Source: an uncultured Armatimonadota bacterium (lineage in GTDB: Bacteria > Armatimonadota > Fimbriimonadia > Fimbriimonadales > Fimbriimonadaceae). From it: 64,000 bases of DNA. The stretch's first letter is position 1, and each line of letters opens with the position of its first letter. Shown one piece after another: positions 8,154 to 16,781 of the stretch. The position numbers and the translations under genes were made by a program. The stretch is from NCBI GenBank assembly GCA_903927345.1, contig CAIYMO010000049.1, positions 62,001 to 126,000 on the forward strand, written 5' to 3'. The notes beneath the pieces were generated by a model. The model did not search any database, was not told the origin of the DNA, and saw only the letters and a program-made list of their open reading frames with translations.

Positions 8154-8549
8154 TCAGTCTACGTTCTTGATCGTCGTGCCGCTCTTCTTTGCGTAGCGGA
8201 CGAGCTTATCGCCTTCTTTTCGGCGACCAACGCGAGTTGGTTCACCGGTCTTCGGGTCAAGGACCATAACGTTCGAGATGTTGAGAGGAGCTGGGAGCGC
8301 GATGCGTGCGCTTCGCTCGCCCTGCTGCTTGGCCTTGCGGTGCTTAATGACCGTGTTCAACGGCAATGGCTGCTCGGCGTTCTCTGGGTTCTCAGCGAGG
8401 ACGATGACCTTGTTCTCCTTCGGGGACACAGCGGCGATGAAGCCAGTCTTTCCTTTGTCCTTTCCGGCAATGATCATGACCTTATCGCCACGTCGAACTT
8501 TGAGCTTGACGGGATTTGCGAGTCTTTTAAGATCAGCTTTTGTTGGCAT
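8154..8549 (-). CDS. rplX: 50S ribosomal protein L24
   Basis: L24 is an early assembly protein of the large subunit. The KOW motif is visible as VRRGDKVMIIAGKDKGKTG at about residues 18-36. With 131 residues it is longer than the usual 104, with extra sequence in the middle and a basic tail. The start overlaps the rplN stop by one base (TAATG), which implies translational coupling. A 99-nt gap with a hairpin separates it from rplE. Confidence 0.96.
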   Translation of the reverse strand: MPTKADLKRLANPVKLKVRRGDKVMIIAGKDKGKTGFIAAVSPKENKVIVLAENPENAEQPLPLNTVIKHRKAKQQGERSARIALPAPLNISNVMVLDPKTGEPTRVGRRKEGDKLVRYAKKSGTTIKNVD

Positions 8550-8920
8550 TAAAGCACCTCCGGTGCGAGCGAGACGATCTTCATGTAGTTGGCATCGCGA
8601 AGTTCGCGAGCTACTGGTCCAAAGATTCGGGTGCCTCGAGGCTCACCGTTGTTCGGGTTGATGACGACGCAAGCGTTCTCATCAAATCGCAGAGTCGAAC
8701 CGTCGGCACGTCGGACGGCCTTCTTGGTTCGAACGATGACGGCTCGGACGACGTCGCCCTTCTTAACCGGCATGTTCGGGGTAGCTGCCTTGACTGCGCA
8801 AACGATCACGTCACCGATTCCGCCGTATCGGGGCTGTGAACCCTTTAGGACGCGAATACACATGACGTCTCGAGCGCCGCTGTTATCGGCAACCTTGAGT
8901 CTTGTAAATTGTTGGATCAT
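8549..8920 (-). CDS. rplN: 50S ribosomal protein L14
   Basis: L14 lies at the subunit interface and contacts 16S rRNA. At 123 residues it has the standard length, with [17 protein letters not shown] at the N-terminus and the conserved [13 protein letters not shown] segment. AAGGAAAA serves as its ribosome binding site. Five of its arginines in the [16 protein letters not shown] region are mostly CGA codons. It overlaps rplX by one base; a 101-nt gap with two hairpins lies upstream. Confidence 0.98.
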   Translation of the reverse strand: MIQQFTRLKVADNSGARDVMCIRVLKGSQPRYGGIGDVIVCAVKAATPNMPVKKGDVVRAVIVRTKKAVRRADGSTLRFDENACVVINPNNGEPRGTRIFGPVARELRDANYMKIVSLAPEVL

Positions 8921-8946
8921 TTCGGTTTTCCTTTCTCAGAGGCCAT

Positions 8947-9013
8947 CTCCGAACAACATTCGGAGGTAGGCGTGATTCAAAAATTTGTGCTCCCTTGCCT
9001 TGTTGGGCAAGGG
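8947..9013. repeat. Two perfect hairpins in the rpsQ-rplN gap
   Basis: First: CTCCGAA (8947-8953), loop CAACA, TTCGGAG (8959-8965). Second: CCCTTGCC (8992-8999), loop, GGCAAGGG (9006-9013). Neither has a T run on the transcribed strand. Both sit in the 101-nt gap of an operon whose other genes mostly overlap. Confidence 0.6.
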
Positions 9014-9021
9014 TGCGGGTC

Positions 9022-9288
9022 TTACTTAACCTTCTCGAGAATCTGGGTAACTCGCCATCGCTTATCTTTCGATAGGGGGCGGGTTTCCATGATCTCGACG
9101 CGGTCTCCCTCGTCGCAATTCAAAAGGTCGTGTGCCTTGAACTTTTCGGTTCGGATAACAACCTTTCCGTACAGCGGGTGCTGGACGCGTCGCTCAACCT
9201 TTACGACTACCGTCAGCTCCATTTTATTGGAGACGACGATGCCTTGTCGGGTCTTGCGGCGATTGCGGGATACTTGAGCGTCTGCCAT
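9022..9288 (-). CDS. rpsQ: 30S ribosomal protein S17
   Basis: S17 is a primary 16S rRNA binder with an OB fold. It has 88 residues, with [28 protein letters not shown] and a [18 protein letters not shown] segment typical of the family. The start overlaps the rpmC stop by one base. Confidence 0.97.
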   Translation of the reverse strand: MADAQVSRNRRKTRQGIVVSNKMELTVVVKVERRVQHPLYGKVVIRTEKFKAHDLLNCDEGDRVEIMETRPLSKDKRWRVTQILEKVK

Positions 9289-9494
9289 TAAGCTTGTCCT
9301 CTTTGCTTCTCGCTGATCACGGTGAGGATTCGGGCGATGTTGTGTCGTCGAACCTTCACGCTTGCTGTATCTGTAAGCTGACGGAAAACGATGTCGCGTC
9401 GTGCCTTATAAAGGGCAGCTTGCTCTTCGTTAACCAGGGCTTCCAACTCAGCAACTGACTTGTCTCGTAATTCCTTTGCTTTTAAGCTTTTCAT
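9288..9494 (-). CDS. rpmC: 50S ribosomal protein L29
   Basis: This 68-residue two-helix protein lies near the peptide exit tunnel and the SRP/trigger-factor docking site. The family pattern [11 protein letters not shown]...[11 protein letters not shown]...NIARILTVI is clear. It overlaps the rplP end by 4 nt and rpsQ by 1 nt. Confidence 0.96.
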   Translation of the reverse strand: MKSLKAKELRDKSVAELEALVNEEQAALYKARRDIVFRQLTDTASVKVRRHNIARILTVISEKQRGQA

Positions 9495-9982
9495 TGTGCA
9501 GCAGCCTCCCGCTTAGCGGCGGCTTTTTCTTGGTAACCAGCTTCAAGCGCAGCTTGCTCTGCTTCCAGTTCGGCCTTGGTATAGAACTTACAGCGCATTG
9601 GCATCTTGTAGATTGCAAGTCGCATTGCTTCTCGAGCCAGTTCGACTGAGACGCCGTCCATTTCGAACAGCACTCGGCCTGGCTTGATAACAGCTACCCA
9701 ACCTTCGACGCCTGCTTTACCCTTACCCATACGGGTTTCGAGTGGCTTCTTGGTGTAAGACTTCTGTGGGAAGATTCGAATCCAGACCTTTCCACCTCGT
9801 TTGACGTGTCGGGTCATGGCGATACGAGCGGACTCGATTTGTCGGCTAGTAACCCATGCTGGCTCCAAAGCGACAATGGCGTAGTCGCCAAAGTCGATAT
9901 GGTTACCCTGGGTTGCCTTCCCTTTCATCCGTCCGCGGAACATCTTCCGTCGGCCTTCTTTAACTCGTTTTGGCAATAGCAT
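9491..9982 (-). CDS. rplP: 50S ribosomal protein L16
   Basis: L16 helps position tRNA in the A site. [45 protein letters not shown] and the [22 protein letters not shown] region are diagnostic. At 163 residues it is about 26 longer than usual, because of an alanine/glutamate-rich helical tail ([20 protein letters not shown]). It overlaps rpsC by one base. Confidence 0.97.
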   Translation of the reverse strand: MLLPKRVKEGRRKMFRGRMKGKATQGNHIDFGDYAIVALEPAWVTSRQIESARIAMTRHVKRGGKVWIRIFPQKSYTKKPLETRMGKGKAGVEGWVAVIKPGRVLFEMDGVSVELAREAMRLAIYKMPMRCKFYTKAELEAEQAALEAGYQEKAAAKREAAAQ

Positions 9983-10782
9983 TAGGCTTGTCCTCCTTCA
10001 GTTGCAGGGGCAGCTTCTGCGGCTCCTTCCTCAGCCTTGGTTGCACCAAATGCCTTCTTAGGACCGCGATCGTCTCGCTCCTTGCGTCGGTTCTCTTGCT
10101 GGGTCTGCATGATTGCATCCAGTTCACGGAGTCGCTTCTCAGGAAGAACTTCGCCCTTGTAGATCCAAACCTTGCATCCAACGATTCCGTAGATGGTGTG
10201 CGCTTCGGCAAAACCGTAGTCGATGTCAGCTCGCAGGGTGTGCAGCGGAACCTTACCGGTCTTGTCCTTTTCTGTTCGAGCGATTTCCGAACCACCAAGT
10301 CGTCCAGAAACCTGGATCTTGATGCCTCGACCGTTCAATCGGACAACGCGAGTCATTGCTTGTCGCATTGCACGTCGGTGGCTGATTCGCTTTTCAAGCT
10401 GAGCACAGATGTTCTCGGCGACGATTTGCGCGTCGAGTTCTGGCTGTCGAACTTCAGTGACGTTGACCTGAACGCCTAGGGTTCCGTCAAACTCACGAAC
10501 CATTCGGTTAAGAATGTCGGTCAGTTCATCAATGCCCTTTCCGCCACGTCCGATGATTGCGCCTGGTCGTGCAGTGAAGATGTTAACCTTCAGACGATTT
10601 GCAGCTCGCTCAATCTCAACGCGGCTAACGTTTCCAAGTCCTACTCGACCCTTGACGACCTGACGGATTTCGTGATCCATCTTGACCGCTGCGGCGTAGC
10701 CTTGCTTTTTATAGAACCAGTGACTGTCGTGGCCTCGGATGACGCCAATACGGAAGCCTACTGGGTGAATTTTCTGTCCCAT
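9982..10782 (-). CDS. rpsC: 30S ribosomal protein S3
   Basis: S3 forms part of the mRNA entry channel. The KH domain loop [10 protein letters not shown] near residue 75 and the C-terminal GAKVWI-type stretch ([15 protein letters not shown]) are present. The protein has 266 residues with an alanine/glutamate-rich tail of about 40 residues. Start and stop each overlap a neighbour by one base. Confidence 0.97.
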   Translation of the reverse strand: MGQKIHPVGFRIGVIRGHDSHWFYKKQGYAAAVKMDHEIRQVVKGRVGLGNVSRVEIERAANRLKVNIFTARPGAIIGRGGKGIDELTDILNRMVREFDGTLGVQVNVTEVRQPELDAQIVAENICAQLEKRISHRRAMRQAMTRVVRLNGRGIKIQVSGRLGGSEIARTEKDKTGKVPLHTLRADIDYGFAEAHTIYGIVGCKVWIYKGEVLPEKRLRELDAIMQTQQENRRKERDDRGPKKAFGATKAEEGAAEAAPATEGGQA

Positions 10783-11315
10783 TAGTTTTCTTGTGTCTCC
10801 TCAGAGGCCTTGACCTCTTCCTGAACCGGAGCTTCGGTGGCTACTTCTTCGGTAGCAACTTCCACTGGCTCTTGAATTTCTTCAGCAACCTTTTCAGCCT
10901 TCTTTGCCTTTGGTGCAGCTGGAGCGGCGAATTTAGGTCGCGGCTTAGCTTTGGTACCGTGTGGCTTGACTGCAGTCTTTGGCTCGACGTCTTCAACAAC
11001 AACCGTGATATGGCTGGTCTTCTTGACGATTCGATTTGCTCGACCCATAGCGCGAGCCTGGATTCGCTTGATGCGAGGCCCTTCGTTAACTTCGATGGTC
11101 GAGATGCGAAGCGTTTCAGGCGAGAGCTGATTGTTCTCGACTGCGTTTGCCATAGCGTTGATCAAAACCTTTCGGAGAAGCTTTGCACTCTTACTGGTGT
11201 GATAGCGTAGCTTGTGAGCGGCCATCGTTGCATCCATCCCTCGGATTTCGTCAGCGATGATGCGAACCTTTCGTGGTTGCACGCGGAGATATTTAGCGGT
11301 TGCGCGTACTTCCAT
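10782..11315 (-). CDS. rplV: 50S ribosomal protein L22 with acidic C-terminal extension
   Basis: L22 lines the exit tunnel. Residues 1-110 are the normal domain (VRIIADEIRG, LRKVLINAMANAVEN and the tunnel hairpin RIKRIQARAMGRANRI). About 65 further residues form a K/P/A- and then E/V-rich tail (EVATEEVATEAPVQEE) not seen in the E. coli protein. It overlaps rpsS and rpsC by one base each. Confidence 0.96.
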   Translation of the reverse strand: MEVRATAKYLRVQPRKVRIIADEIRGMDATMAAHKLRYHTSKSAKLLRKVLINAMANAVENNQLSPETLRISTIEVNEGPRIKRIQARAMGRANRIVKKTSHITVVVEDVEPKTAVKPHGTKAKPRPKFAAPAAPKAKKAEKVAEEIQEPVEVATEEVATEAPVQEEVKASEETQEN

Positions 11316-11602
11316 TATCGAATCTTCACTCCTCGTTCAGGGATGCCGCCTTGGTGGCCCTTGTACGTTCGGGTTGGTGCAAACTCACCGAGTTTGTGAC
11401 CGATCATGTTTTCGGTGACAAAGACGGGAACGTGCTTGCGTCCATCGTGAACCGCGAACGTGTGTCCGATCATGTCTGGGATGATCGTCGATCGTCGGCT
11501 CCATGTTTTGATTAGTTTCTTTTCATCCGCAGCGTTCATCTTGTCGACTTTCTCGATAAGATGCTCATCCACGAAATATCCTTTCTTTAAGCTTCTTGCC
11601 AT
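11315..11602 (-). CDS. rpsS: 30S ribosomal protein S19
   Basis: S19 lies in the 30S head with S13. At 95 residues it has the standard length: [15 protein letters not shown], then [31 protein letters not shown] 135-nt gap separates it from rplB upstream, unlike the tight spacing elsewhere in the operon; weak complementary GCCC/GGGC stretches are the only structure I see there. Confidence 0.98.
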   Translation of the reverse strand: MARSLKKGYFVDEHLIEKVDKMNAADEKKLIKTWSRRSTIIPDMIGHTFAVHDGRKHVPVFVTENMIGHKLGEFAPTRTYKGHQGGIPERGVKIR

Positions 11603-11737
11603 TTAGATTTTCCTGTGTTGACCTTCGCCCTTAGCCCTAGCCAAAGGCGGGCAGTGCACGAGGAGCTTTCTCCCTGACCCCATTCAATCGAAATTGACCA
11701 AGGAGAGAACTCAAATTGACGATAGTTGTCTCTAAAC

Positions 11738-12571
11738 TTACTTTCCGTAGCGTCGTCGAACAATAAGCTTGTCCGTCTTCTTGTTGCTTCGGGTTCGTTC
11801 TCCGAGAGACTTGTTGCCCCATCGGTCGACTGGACCTTTCTTGCGTCCAACCGGCGACTTCGCTTCACCACCACCGTGTGGGTGGTCGCGAGGGCTCTTA
11901 ACGACACCACGAACGTGAGGCTTTCGTCCAAGGTTTCGGCTCTTTCCAGCCTTACCAAGCGACTCGTTCTCATGCTCAGCGTTTCCAACCTCACCAACCG
12001 TAGCGCGGCAGGTGTTGTGCACCATTCGCATTTCGCCCGATGGGAGTCGGAGGGTGACGTAGCTTCCTTCCTTTGCCATAACCTGCGCAGAGGTTCCGGC
12101 AGAGCGAACCATTTGGCCGCCCTTGCCAGGGTGGAATTCGATGTTGTGGACCAGCGTACCAAGCGGGATGTTCTTCAGCGGCAAACAGTTGCCAGGAAGA
12201 ATGTCCGATTCGGTTCCACTGGAGACCTTCGCACCAACGACCAAGTGGCGAGGGGCAAGGATGTATGCCTTCGTACCGTCGTTGTAGTGAAGAAGGGCGA
12301 TTCGGCAGGTGCGGTTTGGATCGTATTCGATCGCCGCGACAGTTGCCTCAACGCCATCCTTAATGCGCTTGAAGTCGATGATTCGGTAGCGTCGCTTGTT
12401 ACCGCCACCAACGTTAACGCTGGTAACTCGGCCATAGCTGTTGCGACCACCAGACTTGCGCAGACCAACGGTCAGCGACTTTTCCGGTCGACCCTTTGTA
12501 ATTTCCGCGTAGGTCGATACTGCCTGATGGCGTCGTCCTGGCGATGTTGGTTTAAGCTTTCGTACTGGCAT
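11738..12571 (-). CDS. rplB: 50S ribosomal protein L2
   Basis: L2 is a primary 23S rRNA binder near the peptidyl-transferase centre. The 277-residue protein carries [22 protein letters not shown] and the universal [14 protein letters not shown] region, with the functional histidine in HPHGGGE. It is separated from rplW by 2 nt. Confidence 0.98.
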   Translation of the reverse strand: MPVRKLKPTSPGRRHQAVSTYAEITKGRPEKSLTVGLRKSGGRNSYGRVTSVNVGGGNKRRYRIIDFKRIKDGVEATVAAIEYDPNRTCRIALLHYNDGTKAYILAPRHLVVGAKVSSGTESDILPGNCLPLKNIPLGTLVHNIEFHPGKGGQMVRSAGTSAQVMAKEGSYVTLRLPSGEMRMVHNTCRATVGEVGNAEHENESLGKAGKSRNLGRKPHVRGVVKSPRDHPHGGGEAKSPVGRKKGPVDRWGNKSLGERTRSNKKTDKLIVRRRYGK

Positions 12572-12573
12572 GG

Positions 12574-12924
12574 TTAGACTCCGTAATCCTCCAGCAGCTG
12601 ACCCTTAGCAAGGGTGATGACTGCCTTCTTGCGATCCGGCTCGTAGCCGCTTCGCTGACCTCGACGTCGCTTCTTACCCAGAACCTTGATGGTGCGAACC
12701 GAAGTAACTTCGATACCCTCACCCTTCTTCTTCCCGGTGTTGTACAGCGCTTCAAGAGCAGCTTTGATTTCGATCTTGTTGGCATCTCGAGCAACGATGA
12801 ACGTGTACTTGCGCACGAGTTCAGCGTCGTCTTTGATGCTCAGGTCTCCGAAGCTCAGGGCCACCGACTTTTCGGTAAGGTGGGGAGCAACGATCACTTC
12901 GTAGGGACTTCTCACTTGGACCAA
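12574..12924 (-). CDS. rplW: 50S ribosomal protein L23
   Basis: L23 sits at the tunnel exit and docks trigger factor and SRP. Features are [38 protein letters not shown] and [18 protein letters not shown]. At 116 residues it is slightly longer than E. coli L23. Its start lies inside the end of rplD (13-nt overlap). Confidence 0.96.
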   Translation of the reverse strand: MVQVRSPYEVIVAPHLTEKSVALSFGDLSIKDDAELVRKYTFIVARDANKIEIKAALEALYNTGKKKGEGIEVTSVRTIKVLGKKRRRGQRSGYEPDRKKAVITLAKGQLLEDYGV

Positions 12925-13583
12925 ACCTCCTCGATGCGAGCAAGCGCATCCTTAGCGACCACAAGCTTGTGAGCAACGAGCACGTCTCGCGCGCTGAAAG
13001 CTTGGGTCCTGGGACCCTCTTCACCCTTCTTAACTGAAGCAGGAGCGGTTCGAACCACAACATTCTTCAGGTTAGAGAAGGACTTGAGAGCAACTTCGTC
13101 GTACTCAGGCAAGATCACAAGTATCCGCTTGGTACCAGCAATTCCGAGAGCGGTCAGCAATGCAATTGCATCCTTGGTCTTTGGAGAAGCAAACGCGACC
13201 GAATCGACCACGCTGACATTCCCAGCCTCAAAGTGCATCGCAAGCGCACTGACAATCGATGCTCGTCGCTCTTGCTTATTGATCTTCTTGTCGTAGTTAC
13301 GAGGCTTGACCGCGAGAGCCATACCACCGTGCGCATAGTGCGGTCCACGAATCGAACCCTGTCGTGCGTTACCGGTCTTCTTCTGCTTGTACGGCTTTCG
13401 TCCACCACCACGAACCTCAGCTCGAGTCTTGGCGCTTTGCGTACCTTGGCGAGAATTCGACTCTTCAGCAACGACGGCTCGGTGAATCGACGTGTGGCTT
13501 GCAGAGATCGTGGTCAGGAATCCACTAAGATCGTGGCTACCAACCTTCTTACCGGCTTTATCCTTAATTTCGATAGCAGCCAT
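12912..13583 (-). CDS. rplD: 50S ribosomal protein L4
   Basis: L4 is a tunnel constriction protein and, in E. coli, the autogenous repressor of the S10 operon. The loop QGTQSAKTRAEVRGGGRKP and the following ARQGSIRGPHYAHGG match the family. It has 223 residues. Whether it regulates this operon is not visible; the leader upstream of rplC is long enough for control. It overlaps rplC by one base. Confidence 0.97.
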   Translation of the reverse strand: MAAIEIKDKAGKKVGSHDLSGFLTTISASHTSIHRAVVAEESNSRQGTQSAKTRAEVRGGGRKPYKQKKTGNARQGSIRGPHYAHGGMALAVKPRNYDKKINKQERRASIVSALAMHFEAGNVSVVDSVAFASPKTKDAIALLTALGIAGTKRILVILPEYDEVALKSFSNLKNVVVRTAPASVKKGEEGPRTQAFSARDVLVAHKLVVAKDALARIEEVWSK

Positions 13584-14209
13584 TATTTGTTCACCTTGTT
13601 AACCGTAACGGCCGCGCCGTTTGGTCCTGGGACAGATCCGTCGATGAGCAAGAGATTTCGCTCAGCGTCGATCTTGACAATCTTGAGACCTTTCTGAGTC
13701 ACCGTATCGGTACCCATTCGACCCGGACCGCGCTTACCTTTGAAGACCCTCTGAGGTCCGGTAGCACCGTTCGAGAGCGGGCGTCGGTGAGTCATGAAAC
13801 CGTGAGTCATGTGCTGGCCTTTAAAGTGGTATCGCTTGACACCACCAGCAAAGCCGCGGCCCTTGCTGACTCCGGTCACCGTCACGTCTTCGCCTTCCGC
13901 AAACAAAGAAACATCGAACTCTTGACCGAGCTCGACGCCATCAGTTTTTGCTACACGGAATTCGCGAAGGGTGCGAAGGTTCTTCGTGAGGCCTGCCTTT
14001 TTGAGGTGGCCAAATTTGGGGAAAGTGAGCTTTCGCTCTGGCGCGTCTCCGTAGCCGACCTGGATTGCGGTGTATCCGTCTTTCTCTTGGTTTTTCAACT
14101 GAGTTACGTAGACGGGACCCGCTTCCACGACGGTAACGGGCACCATTTTGCCCGCATCGTTAAAGATGTGGGTCATGCCTATTTTTCGTCCTAAAATGCC
14201 TGGAAGCAT
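13583..14209 (-). CDS. rplC: 50S ribosomal protein L3
   Basis: L3 is an early assembly protein that reaches to the peptidyl-transferase centre. The 208-residue protein contains GILGRKIGMTHIF, GVSKGRGFAGGVKRYHF and the MTHGFMTHRRPLSNGATGP region. GAGGAAAAA is its ribosome binding site. It is the first gene of the operon here: rpsJ, normally just upstream, is missing, and a promoter and divergent gene lie there instead. Confidence 0.98.
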   Translation of the reverse strand: MLPGILGRKIGMTHIFNDAGKMVPVTVVEAGPVYVTQLKNQEKDGYTAIQVGYGDAPERKLTFPKFGHLKKAGLTKNLRTLREFRVAKTDGVELGQEFDVSLFAEGEDVTVTGVSKGRGFAGGVKRYHFKGQHMTHGFMTHRRPLSNGATGPQRVFKGKRGPGRMGTDTVTQKGLKIVKIDAERNLLLIDGSVPGPNGAAVTVNKVNK

Positions 14210-14366
14210 AGATTTTTCCTCGCTTCAATGCGTCGTTCGACCTGTCGGATTCGTCTTGAATCACTGACGTTGCCCATCGTTTTTGGTCTTGTAAACCAAC
14301 CGGGGTCGCCCAGTCAAGCGAGCTTGGAAGCTGCGTGACGCCAGACACAGTCCGGCGCAAAGAGAA

Positions 14367-14396
14367 GTTATACCTTAGGGACTCTAGGGTTTGCAA
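14367..14396 (-). promoter_or_regulatory. Sigma70-type promoter of the ribosomal protein operon
   Basis: On the minus strand TTGCAA (14396-14391), an 18-bp spacer and TATAAC (14372-14367). Transcription would start near 14360, leaving a leader of about 150 nt before rplC that could hold an autoregulatory site. Confidence 0.65.
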
Positions 14397-14423
14397 CTGG
14401 TGAGCTCACGATGCTGTTCGCCG

Positions 14424-14438
14424 TACACTTAACTTATG
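14424..14438 (+). promoter_or_regulatory. Leaderless -10 box of the VOC gene
   Basis: TACACT (14424-14429), then 6 nt, then ATG 14436. There is no room for a Shine-Dalgarno. It diverges from the rplC promoter about 30 bp away. Confidence 0.6.
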
Positions 14439-14804
14439 AGTCAGGCCATTGAACCTCGATATGTTCTCGCTGTTGCGGATGCCGCTGCGACGAGCCTTTA
14501 CTTCCAGGAGAAGTTGGGGTTTGAGGAGTGGAAGGTAGTTGGTGAGAATGATTGGCGATTCGTTCGGAGAGGAGCGATTAACATTCACCTTGGAACTTGC
14601 CCGGGAGAGGTTTTGGCGGCGGACAATGGGAACCACTCTTGGTTCGCCTACTGGTTTGTCGAGGACGCCGATGCCCTCTATAACGAGTGGAAGGCACGGG
14701 GTGCGATCTTTGGGGCGCACATTAAGACACAGCCTTGGGGCATTCGCGATTTCCAGATTAAGACGCCGGACGGGCATCGGATCGTTGTCGGGCAGGCTGT
14801 TTGA
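14436..14804 (+). CDS. VOC-family (glyoxalase/bleomycin resistance-like) protein
   Basis: The 122-residue protein has one vicinal-oxygen-chelate domain: a beta-alpha-beta-beta-beta start (YVLAVADAAATSLYFQEKLGFEEWK), WFAYWFVEDADALYNEWKARGA and a C-terminal TPDGHRIVVGQ strand. Such proteins bind a metal or small hydrophobic ligands as dimers; the substrate is unknown. It is a single gene unit followed 23 nt later by a separately promoted gene. Confidence 0.8.
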   Translation: MSQAIEPRYVLAVADAAATSLYFQEKLGFEEWKVVGENDWRFVRRGAINIHLGTCPGEVLAADNGNHSWFAYWFVEDADALYNEWKARGAIFGAHIKTQPWGIRDFQIKTPDGHRIVVGQAV

Positions 14805-14815
14805 GTTTTCGCTGG

Positions 14816-14830
14816 TAGGATTTAGCGATG
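14816..14830 (+). promoter_or_regulatory. Leaderless -10 box of the 14828 gene
   Basis: TAGGAT (14816-14821), 6 nt, ATG 14828. It lies in the 23-nt gap after the VOC gene. Confidence 0.5.
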
Positions 14831-15379
14831 ACTTTGATCGAGCAACTTCAGCACCGACTGGCCGACGGTATGCCGTTTGGATTCTGTCCTTGGGAGGACG
14901 GCGACGGCATGCTCTGGGGGACGATGCTCGAGGTGACCGATGAGGGTTTTCGTGTCCAAGAGCTTGGGACGCTCGGCGAGCTAGATGCAGTGGAATGGTA
15001 CGACCATTCTCAGATCTCTCTATTTGACTTCGGCGACCGCTACTCTCGTCGCTTACAGTTGTTGCAAAAATTCAATCCGACACAGTCGACGAGCACCTAC
15101 ATGGAGACAGACCGCAGCCAGATCGAAGCCCGTTTGAATGAACTGGCCGAGACTGGAGCGGTTGCTCATGCCGAGTTGCTTGGCGGTGGATCGAGCTCCA
15201 CTGTTCGAGTTTTGTCCTTCGATGGAGTGTGGGTCACCATGCAGGACTATGACGACTTGATGCAGCCTTACGGTCTGATCTCTCATCGGCTCGACAACAT
15301 CACCGGGATTCGGACGGGGACGGCTTATGAAGAAGCGGACGAGTTTTTGTCGGCGATTGCTGAGTCGTCGGTGAAGTGA
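14828..15379 (+). CDS. Hypothetical cytoplasmic protein
   Basis: I do not recognise this 183-residue protein. It has no signal peptide or membrane segment. The sequence alternates beta strands and turns: an N-terminal part with FGFCPWEDGDGMLWGTMLEV and YDHSQISLFDFGDRYSRRLQLL, and a second half with VRVLSFDGVWVTMQDYDDL. The two halves look like related beta-rich modules that could bind a ligand or nucleic acid (each has a W-T-M stretch followed by acidic residues), but this is speculation. It may be transcribed alone from its own -10 box. Confidence 0.6.
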   Translation: MTLIEQLQHRLADGMPFGFCPWEDGDGMLWGTMLEVTDEGFRVQELGTLGELDAVEWYDHSQISLFDFGDRYSRRLQLLQKFNPTQSTSTYMETDRSQIEARLNELAETGAVAHAELLGGGSSSTVRVLSFDGVWVTMQDYDDLMQPYGLISHRLDNITGIRTGTAYEEADEFLSAIAESSVK

Positions 15380-15466
15380 ACGACACTTAAACGCTGACTT
15401 TCGCTCGGTGGGTGATGCCTCGTAACATCGACTTAGCTCTGGTTGCAGGGCGAAGGATTTACGAAG

Positions 15467-16117
15467 ATGACCCATGACGAAGAACTCCAACTGTCGGTAA
15501 TCAATGCGCTTCACGCTAACCCGCTGATCGACCCGCGGCACATTGGCGTGGCGGTTAACGAGAAGGTGGTTACCTTGACCGGTGTGGTGCCGGGGTACTA
15601 CCAGAAGGTTCAGGCTGAGAAGACTGCTCTTCAGGTTCCCGGGATTCGCGGGTTGGCTCAGGAGCTTGATGTGAAGCTGGCGAAGGAGCACGATCGCAGC
15701 GACACTCAACTGGCCGAGTCAGCGGCGGAGCATATCCTTTGGGATATGGCGGTTCCGGCAGGCATCGCGGTCACAACCGAAGGTGGCTGGCTGACTTTGA
15801 GCGGAACTGTTCAGTGGCCATATCAGCGACTTGCGGCGGAGCATGCTGTTCACCGGCTTTACGGTTTGAAGGGCATCATGAACCACGTTGTGGTGAAGCA
15901 AGAAGCGACGCTTGAGCACATCAAGACTCAGATCGAAGACACCTTGAAGTTGGCGGCGCAGCGCGAGGCGGACCGGATTGATGTTCGAGTCAACGATGGC
16001 GTGGTCACTCTTCGCGGAGTGGTGCAAGGCTGGTCGGAGAAGAACGATGCGGTCCGAGCGGCTTGGGCGACTCCTGGAGTCTCGAAAGTCGACAACTTCC
16101 TTGAAGTCGGTGTCTGA
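15467..16117 (+). CDS. Triple BON-domain protein
   Basis: From ATG 15467 the protein has 216 residues and three BON modules of about 65-70 residues. Each contains the pattern I.V.V..G.VTL.G.V (VAVNEKVVTLTGVVP, IAVTTEGGWLTLSGTVQ, VRVNDGVVTLRGVVQ). BON domains bind phospholipids or other membrane ligands and occur in osmotic-shock proteins such as OsmY. There is no signal peptide here, so it may act in the cytoplasm. A TTG at 15443 extends the frame by 8 codons; ATG 15467 is preferred because GAAGGA lies about 10 nt upstream. Next to a YflT-like stress protein, it fits an osmotic or general stress pair. Confidence 0.85.
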   Translation: MTHDEELQLSVINALHANPLIDPRHIGVAVNEKVVTLTGVVPGYYQKVQAEKTALQVPGIRGLAQELDVKLAKEHDRSDTQLAESAAEHILWDMAVPAGIAVTTEGGWLTLSGTVQWPYQRLAAEHAVHRLYGLKGIMNHVVVKQEATLEHIKTQIEDTLKLAAQREADRIDVRVNDGVVTLRGVVQGWSEKNDAVRAAWATPGVSKVDNFLEVGV

Positions 16118-16219
16118 TGGATTTCTCCTCGGTGCCTGTCTTGGGTCGCAGGTGGACACCGATTCCCGTTAAAGTCTCCGCTTCCGCGGAGCATGCGACC
16201 CAGGATCTGATGAACAGTT

Positions 16220-16729
16220 ATGAATACTATCGACTCAAAGCAAACCGCCAACGGGCAAACCGTCACTGGCACTTACGACACTCATCACCAGGCGGAGATC
16301 GCGGTGAAGGATTTGGTTTCGAAGGGCTTCAAGATGAGTGACCTAACCGTGCTGGGCATGGATTATCACAGCGAAGAGCATCCGGTGGGCTTTATCAATA
16401 CGGGCGATCGAATGATTGCGACGGGTAAGTACGGCGCGTTTTGGGGCGGGCTTTGGGGCCTGCTGTTTGGATCGGCTTTTCTCTTTATTCCCGGCGTCGG
16501 ACCGATCGTCGTCGCGGGCTGGTTGGCTTCGTCGCTGATCGGTGCCGCTGAAGGGATCATTGTCGGCGGAGCGCTAGGGGCGCTTGGCGCTGCTCTTCTC
16601 AGCGCGGGAATTCCGAAGGACAGCGTTGTGGAATATCAATCGAGCGTCCAGGTCGGAAAGTTCCTTGTGATCGCCCGGGGCGATGAGAAGGCGCTGGAGA
16701 CGGCGCGTGTTGCATTCGACCTGCATTGA
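16220..16729 (+). CDS. YflT-like general stress protein with glycine-rich membrane segment
   Basis: The 169-residue protein begins with a ferredoxin-like half (TGTYDTHHQAEIAVKDLVSKGFK...DLTVLGMDY) as in the heat-induced YflT/general stress 17M family. Two glycine-rich hydrophobic stretches follow (FWGGLWGLLFGSAFLFIPGVGPIVVAG and a glycine-zipper IIVGGALGALGAALL), suggesting membrane insertion. The end repeats a strand-helix unit (FLVIARGDEKALETARVAF). The function is unknown. It is followed by a strong terminator and probably belongs to a stress unit with the BON protein. Confidence 0.75.
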   Translation: MNTIDSKQTANGQTVTGTYDTHHQAEIAVKDLVSKGFKMSDLTVLGMDYHSEEHPVGFINTGDRMIATGKYGAFWGGLWGLLFGSAFLFIPGVGPIVVAGWLASSLIGAAEGIIVGGALGALGAALLSAGIPKDSVVEYQSSVQVGKFLVIARGDEKALETARVAFDLH

Positions 16730-16747
16730 CCGGGTTAATCGGTCATT

Positions 16748-16781
16748 CACCCTGGGAGCTTTGCTCTCAGGGTGTTTTTTT
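16748..16781 (+). terminator. Intrinsic terminator after the YflT-like gene
   Basis: CACCCTG-GGAG / CTCT-CAGGGTG stem with a short loop, followed by eight T (16774-16781). Confidence 0.9.

Noticed and set aside
11726-12577. 283-codon plus-strand frame opposite rplB
   Set aside because: It is fully antisense to the unmistakable L2 gene and has no domain or signal of its own.
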